This document shows, in pieces, positions 42,901-48,503 of a stretch of DNA of 64,000 nt. A program made the position numbers and the translations under genes. This stretch comes from Aldehydirespirator sp965204415 (GTDB taxonomy: Bacteria > Actinomycetota > Acidimicrobiia > Acidimicrobiales > Aldehydirespiratoraceae): positions 1,116,001 through 1,180,000 of the forward strand of contig CBDBEL010000004.1 of the NCBI GenBank assembly GCA_965204415.1. Reading direction: 5' to 3'. The stretch's first letter is position 1. The number at the start of each line of letters is the position of its first letter. A model generated the notes under the pieces. That model did no database searches. It saw nothing but the letters and a program-made list of their open reading frames with translations, and was not told the DNA's origin.

Positions 42901-43418
42901 CGCTGGCGCTTGTGCTGGGGATGCTGCTCGACCAGCAGATTCCCATGGAGTGGGCGTTCATGGGTCCCTACCGCCTGGCCCAACGGCTCGGGTCGAAGTT
43001 GGACGCCCACGACATCTCGGAGCGCGACCCCGAGACTTTCGCGGCGCTGGTGAGGGCCAAGCCGGCCCTGCACCGGTTTCCCGGATCGATGGCCCAACGG
43101 ATGCAGGCCCTGTGCCGGCACGTAGCCGACTGCTACGGCGGCGACGCGGGCGCAATCTGGACCGAGGCCGGCACCGGCGAGGAGCTCTTCGGGAGACTGC
43201 GGGACCTGCCCGGCTACGGCGACGAGAAGGCCCGGATCCTGACCGCCGTGCTGGCCAAGCGCTTCGGCGTGCGGCCGGAGGGTTGGCAGGAGCAGGCCGG
43301 AGCGTTCGCCGACGATGAGCCCCGATCGGTCGCCGACATCGACGGACCCGAGGCACTGCAGCGGGTCCGGGCTTGGAAGAAAGAACAGAAGGCGCTCGGC
43401 AAGAAGAAGGACCAATGA
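39957..43418 (+). CDS. aceE: Pyruvate dehydrogenase E1 (AceE) fused in frame to an HhH-GPD protein
   Basis: 1153 codons without a stop. Residues 1 to about 910 are a full homodimeric AceE: FPGNEQVERRIRRFIRWNA, the thiamine-diphosphate motif GDGECDEPETLG ending in NCN, and GRTTLPGEGLQHQDGHSHV. A dispersed-repeat copy follows in frame (EAVARAARERSEQER). After it comes a protein of the uncharacterised HhH-GPD group (DPLALVLGMLLDQQIPMEWAF, LPGYGDEKARILTAVLAKRFG, residues about 960-1153). No good ATG/GTG with a ribosome site precedes the second part, so a real fusion is plausible. The GTG at 39957 has GGAGGG just upstream. The final TGA overlaps the next ATG. Confidence 0.85.
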   Translation: MADNFLRQLPDTDSAETQEWIDSLDAVVAAGGRERARYIVAKLLERSNEQQLGVPPTTYTPYINTIPASEQPFFPGNEQVERRIRRFIRWNAAAMVIRANKTADGIGGHLSTFASSASLYEVGFNHFFKGKDDGLVGDHIYFQGHAAPGVYARAYLEGRLSERELDNFRMEVGGNGLSSYPHPRLMPDFWEYPTVSMGLGPINSIYHARFNRYIHNRRIDDTSDSTVWCFLGDGECDEPETLGAISLAGRNGLDNLKWVVNCNLQRLDGPVRGNGKIIQELEGVFRGAGWNVIKVIWGSRWDELLMRDTDGALLNKMATTVDGEYQRYAVEAGAYIREHFFGPDPRLRKLVDHLSDEDLRVLPRGGHDYQKVYAAFKAATEVKDQPSVILAKTIKGWTLGEGFEGRNATHQIKKMTTSQLMELRSRLHMENEIAEEDLADGIPPYYRPAPDSEEIRYMMDRRRALDGAVPRRVVRDRRPIVLPADGPFLDVRKGSGGRKVSTTMAFTGLLRDLLRDLNFGPRVVPIVPDEARTFGMDSLFREFKIYAPHGQLYEPVDHDLLLSYSESSDGQILEEGITECGSLAIWLAAATSYANLGVPMVPFYAFYSMFGFQRVGDSIWAAADARARGFLIGATAGRTTLPGEGLQHQDGHSHVLASTVPSCEAYDPAFAYELGAIIDDGLRRMCPPDADDGTDVFYYITVYNENYEQPPRPDHVRDDDICSGLYKFDDGPGGRGRCATILFSGASVGAALEAQARLASDHDVSAELWSATSYQRLRREALDIERRNRLNPQSEPAVPLVTRKLSDSDGPIVAVTDYMTLVPDQISRFTPRTLNVLGTDGFGRSDTREALRRFFEVDAHHIVVAVLSALMESGEAEPGEVAAAMERYGIEAERDDPGHPDTAPIARLCSDRRERMGSAVESRVATSEAVARAARERSEQERESHRRPASRSQPVGARFNTATGTLAVTGDEAADRLVNDDPLALVLGMLLDQQIPMEWAFMGPYRLAQRLGSKLDAHDISERDPETFAALVRAKPALHRFPGSMAQRMQALCRHVADCYGGDAGAIWTEAGTGEELFGRLRDLPGYGDEKARILTAVLAKRFGVRPEGWQEQAGAFADDEPRSVADIDGPEALQRVRAWKKEQKALGKKKDQ
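42736..42784 (+). repeat. Dispersed repeat, copy D (at the AceE/HhH-GPD junction)
   Basis: The core GAGGCCGTGGCCCGAGCGG through GAACAAGAGCGGG lies precisely between the end of AceE similarity and the start of HhH-GPD similarity, and is translated as EAVARAARERSEQER. The leading AGAGGCCGAGC half is degenerate here. Confidence 0.85.
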
Positions 43419-44026
43419 AGCTCCGGACCGTCCTCTGCACCGCCACCGTTGCCTTGGTGGCTGCTGCTTGCGGGACCGACGACCCGCCGACGGCGGTCGA
43501 GCCTGCGACCACGGAGCCGGCCGCTGTCGAGGCCGCTCCCGCCGCCACGGACGACGCCGTCGCAGAGATCTCCGCCGACGAGAGCGCCGCGGCCGCTCCC
43601 GCGGTTGCGGGTCCGGGAGATGTGCCCGATCTGGACATGACCGACGTGTACACGGGACAAACCGTGAACCTGCAGACGCTGGTCACCGGCCAGACTCCGC
43701 TGCTGCTCTGGTTCTGGGCGCCGCATTGACCGGTGTGCCGGGGAGAGGCTCCGGCCCTTGAGCAGTTCGCTCAAGACAACGCCGACTCAGTCACGGTCGT
43801 GGGTGTAGGCGCCCAGGACGACCTCGCCTTCGCCGAGCGGTTCGTGTCCCAGACCGGCACCACGTTCCCCATGCTGTGGAGCGACTCCAATGAGTCCTGG
43901 CGACACTTCGGCGTCTCGAGGAACTCGAGCGTGCTGCTGCTGGACAGCGGAGGCAACCTGGCCGACGACAGCGCCGGCCGCTTCGACCCGGCAACCCTCA
44001 GCGACAGACTGGCTGCCCTAACCTGA
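43415..44026 (+). CDS. TlpA-like thioredoxin lipoprotein with in-frame TGA: predicted selenoprotein
   Basis: 203 residues if the TGA at 43727-43729 (codon 105) is read as selenocysteine. Residues 1-20 are a lipoprotein signal (VALVAAAC lipobox), followed by an Ala/Glu/Thr-rich linker. From about 72 the TlpA/ResA fold begins (VYTGQTVNLQTLV) and reaches TPLLLWFWAPH-TGA-PVCRGEAP, where family members have C-x-x-C. After the TGA the frame is open for 98 codons with normal thioredoxin sequence: ALEQFAQDNADSVTVVGVG, FVSQTGTTFPMLWSD, FGVSRNSSVLLLDSGG. A hairpin follows the TGA. If UGA stops translation, the product would lack most of the fold. It starts by ATGA overlap with the aceE fusion. Confidence 0.8.
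43737..43775 (+). promoter_or_regulatory. Predicted bacterial SECIS hairpins, first selenoprotein gene
   Basis: Two adjacent hairpins follow the TGA. The first pairs GCCGGGG with CTCCGGC (43737-43743 and 43749-43755, one G-U) around AGAGG. The second pairs CTTGAGC with GCTCAAG perfectly (43757-43763 and 43769-43775) around the loop AGTTC, which begins 35 bases after the TGA. Known bacterial SECIS elements sit in this range and have a loop with G-U. The second hairpin recurs at the same distance in the neighbouring gene. Confidence 0.6.
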
Positions 44027-44028
44027 GC

Positions 44029-45297
44029 ATGAAGATGCCGTACCGCTCCCGAGTTGCCGTGGCGCTTTGCGCCGTCGCCCTGCTGGCCTCAGCCTGCGGT
44101 GGCGACACGGAACCGAGCCCGGCCAGCCAGGACACCGGTGCCGAGGTCGTAACACCCACCACCAGCGCCGCGGTTGACACCGATCTCGCCGAAGCCCAAG
44201 CCCAAGCTGAGGCCGCCGAGGCCGAAGCCGAAGCTGAGGCGGCCGAGGCTGAAGCCGAAGCCGCCGCCCAAGCAGCCGCCGAAGCCGAAGCCCAAGCCGC
44301 CGAAGCCGAAGCCGAAGCCGCTGCAGCCGAAGCCGAAGCCCAAGCCGCCGAAGCCGAAGCCGAGGCAGCCGCGCAGGCCGCCGCCCAAGCAGCCGCCGAA
44401 GCCGAAGCCCAAGCCCAAGCAGCCGCGGAAGCCGCCGCCGAAGCCGAAGCAGCCGAGGCCGAGGCCGCCGCCCAAGCAGCCGCGGAAGCCGAAGCCCAAG
44501 CCCAAGCAGCCGCGGAAGCCGCCGCCCAAGCCGCCGCCGAAGCCGAGGCAGCCGAAGCTGAGGCAGCCGCCGCGGCCGCTGAAGCCCAGGCCGCGGCTGA
44601 AGCCGAAGCCGCCGCCCAAGCCGCCGCCCAAGCCGCTGCCGAAGCCGAAGCCGCCGCCCAAGCCGCGGCTGAAGCCGAAGCTCAAGCAGCCGCGGAAGCC
44701 GCCGCCCAAGCCGAAGCCGCCGCCCAAGCCGCGGCTGAAGCCGAAGCTCAAGCAGCCGCGGAAGCCGCCGCCCAAGCCGAAGCTCAAGCAGCCGCGGAAG
44801 CCGCCGCCCAAGCGGCCGCGGAAGCCGAAGCCGAAGCCGAGACCACCACCACCGCCGCGCCCACTACCACAGCCGCTCCAACAGTCGAGATCGCTGTCCC
44901 GGCTCAGGACATGATCGACCTGCGCACCGGCGCAACGGTCAATCTGCGGGACTTCGCGGACGGCTCTACGCCCCTGCTGCTGTGGTTCTGGGCGCCCCAT
45001 TGACCGATCTGCCGGCGAGAAGCATCGTCGGTCGGGCAGTTCGCTCGAGACAACGGAGACCGAGTCATCGTCATCGGTGTGGGCGGCGCGGACAGTTTGG
45101 CCCAGGCCGAGAGCTTCCTGGCCTCCGCGGGCGGTCCTCCCCACATGCTGTGGAGCGACTCCTACACCGCGTGGAACCACTACAGAGCCGGAAACCCCAA
45201 CCTGATACTGCTAGACGGCGCGGGCGCGACCCAGATCGAGAGGGTCGGCAGCTTCAACGCCGGGCGCCTCCAGGACGCCCTGGACAGCCTCTCCTAG
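44029..45297 (+). CDS. Second TlpA-like thioredoxin lipoprotein with in-frame TGA and an Ala/Glu/Gln rod
   Basis: 422 residues if the TGA at 45001-45003 (codon 325) is selenocysteine. A lipoprotein signal (VALLASAC) is followed, from about residue 49 to 270, by a continuous run of Ala, Glu and Gln that should form a very long helix. A Thr/Ala/Pro hinge follows, then the redox domain: MIDLRTGATVNLRDFADG, TPLLLWFWAPH-TGA-PICRREA. The frame stays open afterwards with QFARDNGDRVIVIGVGG, PPHMLWSDSYTAWNHY, NLILLDGAG and ends DALDSLS. The domain is clearly homologous to that of the preceding gene, which ends 2 bp upstream. It is probably anchored outside the membrane with the rod projecting the redox site. 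Confidence 0.8.
44173..44840 (+). repeat. Low-complexity GCC/GAA/CAA repeat coding the Ala/Glu/Gln rod
   Basis: About 670 bp of shuffled 6-9-bp units such as GCCGAAGCC, GCCGCCCAA and GCAGCCGCGGAA, with larger duplications (a block near 44660-44715 recurs near 44720-44775). It stays in frame throughout and codes only Ala, Glu and Gln. It also creates long spurious frames on the other strand and in other phases (Pro/Lys-rich or Gly/Phe-rich). Confidence 0.9.
45011..45048 (+). promoter_or_regulatory. Predicted bacterial SECIS hairpins, second selenoprotein gene
   Basis: A first hairpin pairs GCCGGCGA (45011-45018) with TCGTCGGT (45025-45032, two G-U pairs). A second pairs TCGGGC (45032-45037) with GCTCGA (45043-45048, one G-U) around AGTTC, which begins 35 bases after the TGA, as in the first gene. 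Compared with that gene, one pair changes from U-A to C-G and another from A-U to G-U, so pairing is kept. The two hairpins share base 45032 and may be alternatives. Confidence 0.6.
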
Positions 45298-45430
45298 GGG
45301 TGGCGGCAGCCCGGCGGCCCCCCTTCGGCGCGGGAGTTCCAGCCCCGCCCCAGCCAGGAGGTGACCTCGTCCTCGAGGACCTGCTGCAACACCAGGGTTG
45401 GGGTGTCTCCCCGTTGTGAGGTTGCCCCGC

Positions 45431-45522
45431 CGGTTCATCGGCGCGTGTGCCGGGAGGGGGCGGCACGCGACAGCTCGGCTATCTCGCGCCGGGGTTCATC
45501 CCCCGCGTGTGCGGTGAGGACC
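45431..45522 (-). CRISPR. CRISPR-like remnant: two type I-E-style repeats and one 32-bp spacer
   Basis: On the minus strand, 45459-45431 reads CCCCTCCCGGCACACGCGCC then GATGAACCG. The second, 45522-45492, reads GGTCCTCACCGCACACGCGG then GGGATGAACCC. Both resemble the type I-E repeat family known from actinobacteria (CCTCCCCGCACACGCGGGGA with a GATGAACC end). The first has about four mismatches and the second one extra base. Start-to-start distance is 61 bp, exactly a 29-bp repeat plus a 32-bp spacer (45460-45491). No further repeats and no cas genes are visible. The rest of 45298-45430 holds nothing I recognise. Confidence 0.5.
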
Positions 45523-45687
45523 GCCCTAACATGGGTTTCCTCAGGTATCGTCATGCGGTGTACTCAGTCATCATGAGTGCAGGCTAGGAGGCATTTCTCG
45601 GATGTTCGGCGAGGCCTGATTGTTGCTCAGCCGTGGTCAGCAGATGTCGCTTGACATCACCAAGAAGTCATAACTAGAGCCATCACG

Positions 45688-45833
45688 ATGAAGAGACCCA
45701 AGACCCTCACGGCGGCGTTCGTGAAGTCTGTTTGCATGCCGGGGCGCTATGGAGATGGCCGCGGCAGCCATGGTTGAGCCTACTGGTCAAACCCACCGCC
45801 AACGGGCGATGGTCCAAGTCCTGGAGCCCCTGA
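45688..45833 (+). pseudogene. Tyrosine integrase N-terminal fragment (DUF4102-type)
   Basis: MKRPKTLTAAFVKSVCMPGR then YGDGRGSHG matches the arm-binding N-terminus of phage/island integrases. One base shift later the sequence continues GLSLLVKPTANGRWSKSW and then ends at a TGA. The catalytic domain is absent. This is a frameshifted stub of an integrase, about 165 bp past the CRISPR-like repeats. The stretch from 45523 to 45687 is relatively A/T-rich and holds no other gene. Confidence 0.65.
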
Positions 45834-45918
45834 AGCCGCGCGAACAGGTGATGTCGCTCGGTCGGCTCGCAGTTGGTCCGGCGCACGCCAGGGACCGCTC
45901 CGGACGCCAACGTCGTTG

Positions 45919-47457
45919 ATGTCGCGCGTCATGCGATGCCCTGTCTGGGTTGCGCTGCTATGCCTTGGAGCGTGCGCGTCCGACGATCCGGCGTTGCCCG
46001 GCGACGGAGGACAGGTAGTCGAAGCCTCCCCTGGCACGGGCTCAATCGCATCGACCGGCACGACACACCCAGATGCGGGGCCGGCCGGAACGGCGGGGCC
46101 GGCCGAGACGTCAGGCGACGGCCGCGCCGCCGACGGCGGCGCCACGTCGAGTGCGCAGGCGCCTTCGACGACGAGGCTGCGGTCTGTTGACCGGCCCGAG
46201 TCGGAGAGTCCTGCGCCCTCAGACACCGCGCTCGACTGCGTCGGCCAGCGTGCAAAGTGGCCCGCCGCTCCGTCGAGCGGTACCACACCGCCCGCCGAGC
46301 CCTGGAACGGCCCGGCCGTGTTCGATCTCGAACTCGCCGTCGACGGCGCGACGCGCGCCGTCGAGTTGGTGTCCCAGCCCGGCACGGGCCGCCTGTTCGT
46401 GGTCGGCCGCGACGGAGTCATCAGCGAGGCTCGCGACGGCGGGCTGGTCGAGCCCGCGTTCCTGGACATCGAGGCCGAGGTTCTGTCCCAAGCCGACGCA
46501 ACCGACGGAGACTCCGCACCGCCCCCCGGTGCGGGCGTCGAGTCGCTCTCCTCCGAGCAGGGCCTGCTCTCGTTGGCGTTCCACCCCGATCATGAGGCCA
46601 ACGGGCTGTTCTACACCTTCCACACCCGTTTCGGCGACGGGGCCAGTGTTGTCACCGAGTGGCGGGCCCGATCCGGCGGCGGCATCGACATGGACTCGGC
46701 TCGAACCGTCATCGTGTTCGATCAGCGCCCGTCCTTGCCGACACACAAGGGGGGCCAACTGAGATTCGGGCCGGACGGTTACTTGTACATAGCCGTCGGC
46801 GACGGCGGAGCTTCCGGCGACCTCCACTGCCACGGCCGCAACCGGCACACGCCCAAGGGGGCGATCGTGCGAATCGATCCGGTGCCGTCATCCACCGGGC
46901 CGCACACGATCCCGGCCAGCAATCCGTACGCCGATGGAGCATCGGGTTATCCCGCGGTGTGGGCCAGCGGGCTGCGCAACCCGTGGCGCTTCACGATCGA
47001 CGGCGATCTTCTGATCATCGCGGACGTCGGATGGAACGATCGCGAGGAGATCAACTCCGCCCGCATCAGCACCGATGCGGGCATCGACTTCGGATGGAGC
47101 GCGTTCGAGGGCGAAGTCTGCATCCGCGCCGACTACTGCGATGAGCCCACGGCCGCGCCCGCGGTGCACTACAGCCACGACGAAGGGGCCGCCGTGATCG
47201 GCGGCCATGTGTACCGGGGCCCAGCGATCCCCGAACTGGTGGGCCGCTACCTGTACGCCGACTTCACTGGAGGATGGCTGAGGTCGGTCACCTTCGGCGC
47301 CGACGGCCAAGCCGCCGAACACACTGACTGGACCGCCCAGCTCTCCGAACCCGAGCTCCTTCAGGGCGTCTACGGGTTCGGGGTCGACGCCTCGGGCGAG
47401 TTGTACGTGGTGACGGCCTGGGGCCGGCGCGCCTACAAGCTCGTCCCAGCGGGCTAG
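45919..47457 (+). CDS. PQQ-type sugar dehydrogenase-like lipoprotein (GSDH beta-propeller)
   Basis: 512 residues. The N-terminus is a lipoprotein signal (WVALLCLGAC) and a long Thr/Gly/Ala-rich linker to about residue 125. The rest is a six-bladed propeller of the glucose/sorbosone dehydrogenase family: VELVSQPGTGRLFVVGRDG, EQGLLSLAFHPD, GGQLRFGPDGYLYIAVGDGG, VWASGLRNPWRF and IADVGWNDREEIN, then VIGGHVYRG. Soluble members oxidise sugars with PQQ and pass electrons to a carrier; whether this one binds PQQ is unknown. A cytochrome c gene lies convergently downstream. An ATG at 45931 is an alternative start. The TAG stop begins a dispersed repeat. Confidence 0.82.
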   Translation: MSRVMRCPVWVALLCLGACASDDPALPGDGGQVVEASPGTGSIASTGTTHPDAGPAGTAGPAETSGDGRAADGGATSSAQAPSTTRLRSVDRPESESPAPSDTALDCVGQRAKWPAAPSSGTTPPAEPWNGPAVFDLELAVDGATRAVELVSQPGTGRLFVVGRDGVISEARDGGLVEPAFLDIEAEVLSQADATDGDSAPPPGAGVESLSSEQGLLSLAFHPDHEANGLFYTFHTRFGDGASVVTEWRARSGGGIDMDSARTVIVFDQRPSLPTHKGGQLRFGPDGYLYIAVGDGGASGDLHCHGRNRHTPKGAIVRIDPVPSSTGPHTIPASNPYADGASGYPAVWASGLRNPWRFTIDGDLLIIADVGWNDREEINSARISTDAGIDFGWSAFEGEVCIRADYCDEPTAAPAVHYSHDEGAAVIGGHVYRGPAIPELVGRYLYADFTGGWLRSVTFGADGQAAEHTDWTAQLSEPELLQGVYGFGVDASGELYVVTAWGRRAYKLVPAG

Positions 47458-47554
47458 AGGCCGAGCGGGTGCGCGGCGATTCGTGGGGATCTCGGCGAGG
47501 CGCTGGGCGAGGCCATGGCCCGAGCGGCCCATTAGCGAAGCGAACAAGAGCGGG
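47456..47554 (+). repeat. Dispersed repeat, copy E (at the stop of the sugar dehydrogenase-like gene)
   Basis: AGAGGCCGAGC starts within the TAG stop codon of the upstream gene. A longer variable middle follows, then GAGGCCATGGCCCGAGCGG through GAACAAGAGCGGGAG. The core has a few changes, including CATTAG in place of CGTGAG, which creates a stop in the frame open in copies A and D. Confidence 0.82.
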
Positions 47555-47603
47555 AGCGACACCGCCGCGCCGTGACAGGCTGCCCACCTGTTCGCGCTCG
47601 CTG

Positions 47604-48005
47604 TCAGCCGGAATAGCGCAGCTGCACCGTGTAGGCCGCGACCGCTTCGATCTCGGCCTCCGTCAGAGTTCCCGCCAACGGGGGCATCGCTGGAGGATTC
47701 ACCCCGGCCAGCACCAGGGCGGAGACCTCGCGGACGTCGAGCGCGATGGTCGTCAGCGCCGGCGCCCACTCGCTGCCGAGTCCCCCCACGCCGTGACAGT
47801 TGGAGCAGACCTCCTCGTAGATCCCGGCGCCCGCAGCCGCGAGTCGAGCGTCGGGACGCTCAGCCTCCCGCGCGCTCAGTCCGCTGTGGGAAGGTTCCGG
47901 GAGTGGAGCTCGACAGCCCGTTGCCAGCGCTGCTACAGCCAGTGCGAACGCTATCGCGCGGAACCGAGGAGCACAGCCCGGCGCGCGGGCGCTTGTCGCA
48001 GGCAT
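47604..48005 (-). CDS. Small c-type cytochrome lipoprotein
   Basis: 133 residues. A signal sequence with a cysteine lipobox (AVAALATGC) is followed by a single-haem class I cytochrome domain: haem-binding C-S-N-C-H near residue 67 and an axial methionine in NPPAMPPLAGTLTEAEIEAVAAYT, the usual cytochrome c end. It would sit on the outer face of the membrane and carry electrons. It is convergent with the sugar dehydrogenase-like gene, a possible partner. The ATG at 48005 begins MPATSARAPG. Confidence 0.88.
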   Translation of the reverse strand: MPATSARAPGCAPRFRAIAFALAVAALATGCRAPLPEPSHSGLSAREAERPDARLAAAGAGIYEEVCSNCHGVGGLGSEWAPALTTIALDVREVSALVLAGVNPPAMPPLAGTLTEAEIEAVAAYTVQLRYSG

Positions 48006-48019
48006 CCCCCCGCGAGCCT

Positions 48020-48030
48020 AGAGGCCGAGC
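48020..48030 (+). repeat. Half copy of the dispersed repeat (AGAGGCCGAGC)
   Basis: The leading 11 bp of the repeat, again after a CT that forms TAG, without the core. A reversed near-copy (GCTCGGCCTCC) is at 48093-48103. Together with copy F it brackets the amine-oxidase fragment. Confidence 0.5.
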
Positions 48031-48110
48031 AGATGGGCCGCGATCAGGCTGCCTACGCGAGCGAGACCCAACGGGCTGAACACCACGCCTATTCGCTCGG
48101 CCTCCAGGCG

Positions 48111-48256
48111 TTTCAGCGCTGCAGGCCGGAGACCTGGCGGGCGGCGCGTCGGCCCGACAGCAGCGCACCGTGCACCGTGGACGGGAACCGGCTATGGGTC
48201 GCCTCTCCCGCGAAAGAACACACCAGCCCCACAACACCCATTTGGAACCAGCCACC
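48111..48256 (-). pseudogene. Flavin amine oxidase, C-terminal fragment
   Basis: On the minus strand: GLVCSFAGEATHSRFPSTVH then GALLSGRRAARQVSGLQR and a stop. The F-A-G-E-A-T-H...S-T-V-H-G-A-x-x-S-G motif is the FAD-binding end of flavin monoamine oxidases. Nothing of the remaining enzyme (about 400 residues) precedes it; similarity stops close to dispersed repeat copy F. It is a gene tail left after a deletion or insertion. Confidence 0.75.
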
Positions 48257-48257
48257 T

Positions 48258-48356
48258 AGAGGCCGAGCGGGTAGGCGGCAACCGCGCAGCCGTCGCGAGG
48301 AACTGATCGAGGCCCCCGGGCCGAGCGGCCCGTGAGCGCAGCGAACAACAGCGGGA
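48258..48356 (+). repeat. Dispersed repeat, copy F (upstream of the pst operon)
   Basis: AGAGGCCGAGC at 48258-48268, then a variable middle and a diverged core (GAGGCCCCCGGGCCGAGCGG through GAACAACAGCGGGAG). It ends about 10 bp before the PHO-box-like repeats. Confidence 0.8.
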
Positions 48357-48366
48357 GGCGCAGGAT

Positions 48367-48409
48367 TTCACCTTCCGTTCACCGGCATTCACTCCCGGTT
48401 CACGGTCAC
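48367..48409 (+). promoter_or_regulatory. PHO-box-like direct repeats upstream of pstS
   Basis: TTCAC occurs at 48367, 48378, 48388 and 48399, with a further GTCAC at 48405, giving steps of 11, 10 and 11 bp. Actinobacterial PhoP binds direct repeats of 11-bp units containing GTTCACC, so this is a good candidate operator for phosphate-starvation induction. It lies about 95-135 bp before the pstS start. Confidence 0.7.
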
Positions 48410-48503
48410 ACTGGCTGTCTGAAACCTGCCCTCTTCTAGCTTGCCTGCGGCTCGCGTGGCGCGGGCTCTTGCCATGCCATTTCCCCCAAGGAGGGATGAC
48501 TAA

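Noticed and set aside
42780..43418. Independent start for the HhH-GPD protein
   Set aside because: I looked for ATG or GTG with a ribosome site near the expected N-terminus and found none; the only in-frame GTG lies inside the conserved domain. A CTG start cannot be excluded.
44089..45180. Gly/Phe-rich protein on the minus strand, and Pro/Lys-rich protein in another plus-strand phase, over the Ala/Glu/Gln repeat
   Set aside because: These are alternative-frame readings of the low-complexity repeat; only the lipoprotein frame has a signal peptide and a folded domain.
43415..45297. Genome-wide reassignment of TGA to an amino acid
   Set aside because: Many intact genes in the window (for example lpdA, ku and pstB) end with TGA at the expected family length, so TGA is a normal stop here; recoding must be local.
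45300..45430. A third CRISPR-like repeat upstream of the two at 45431
   Set aside because: Sequences such as GTTCCAGCCCCGCCCC share only a few bases with the repeat and do not fall at the 61-bp step.
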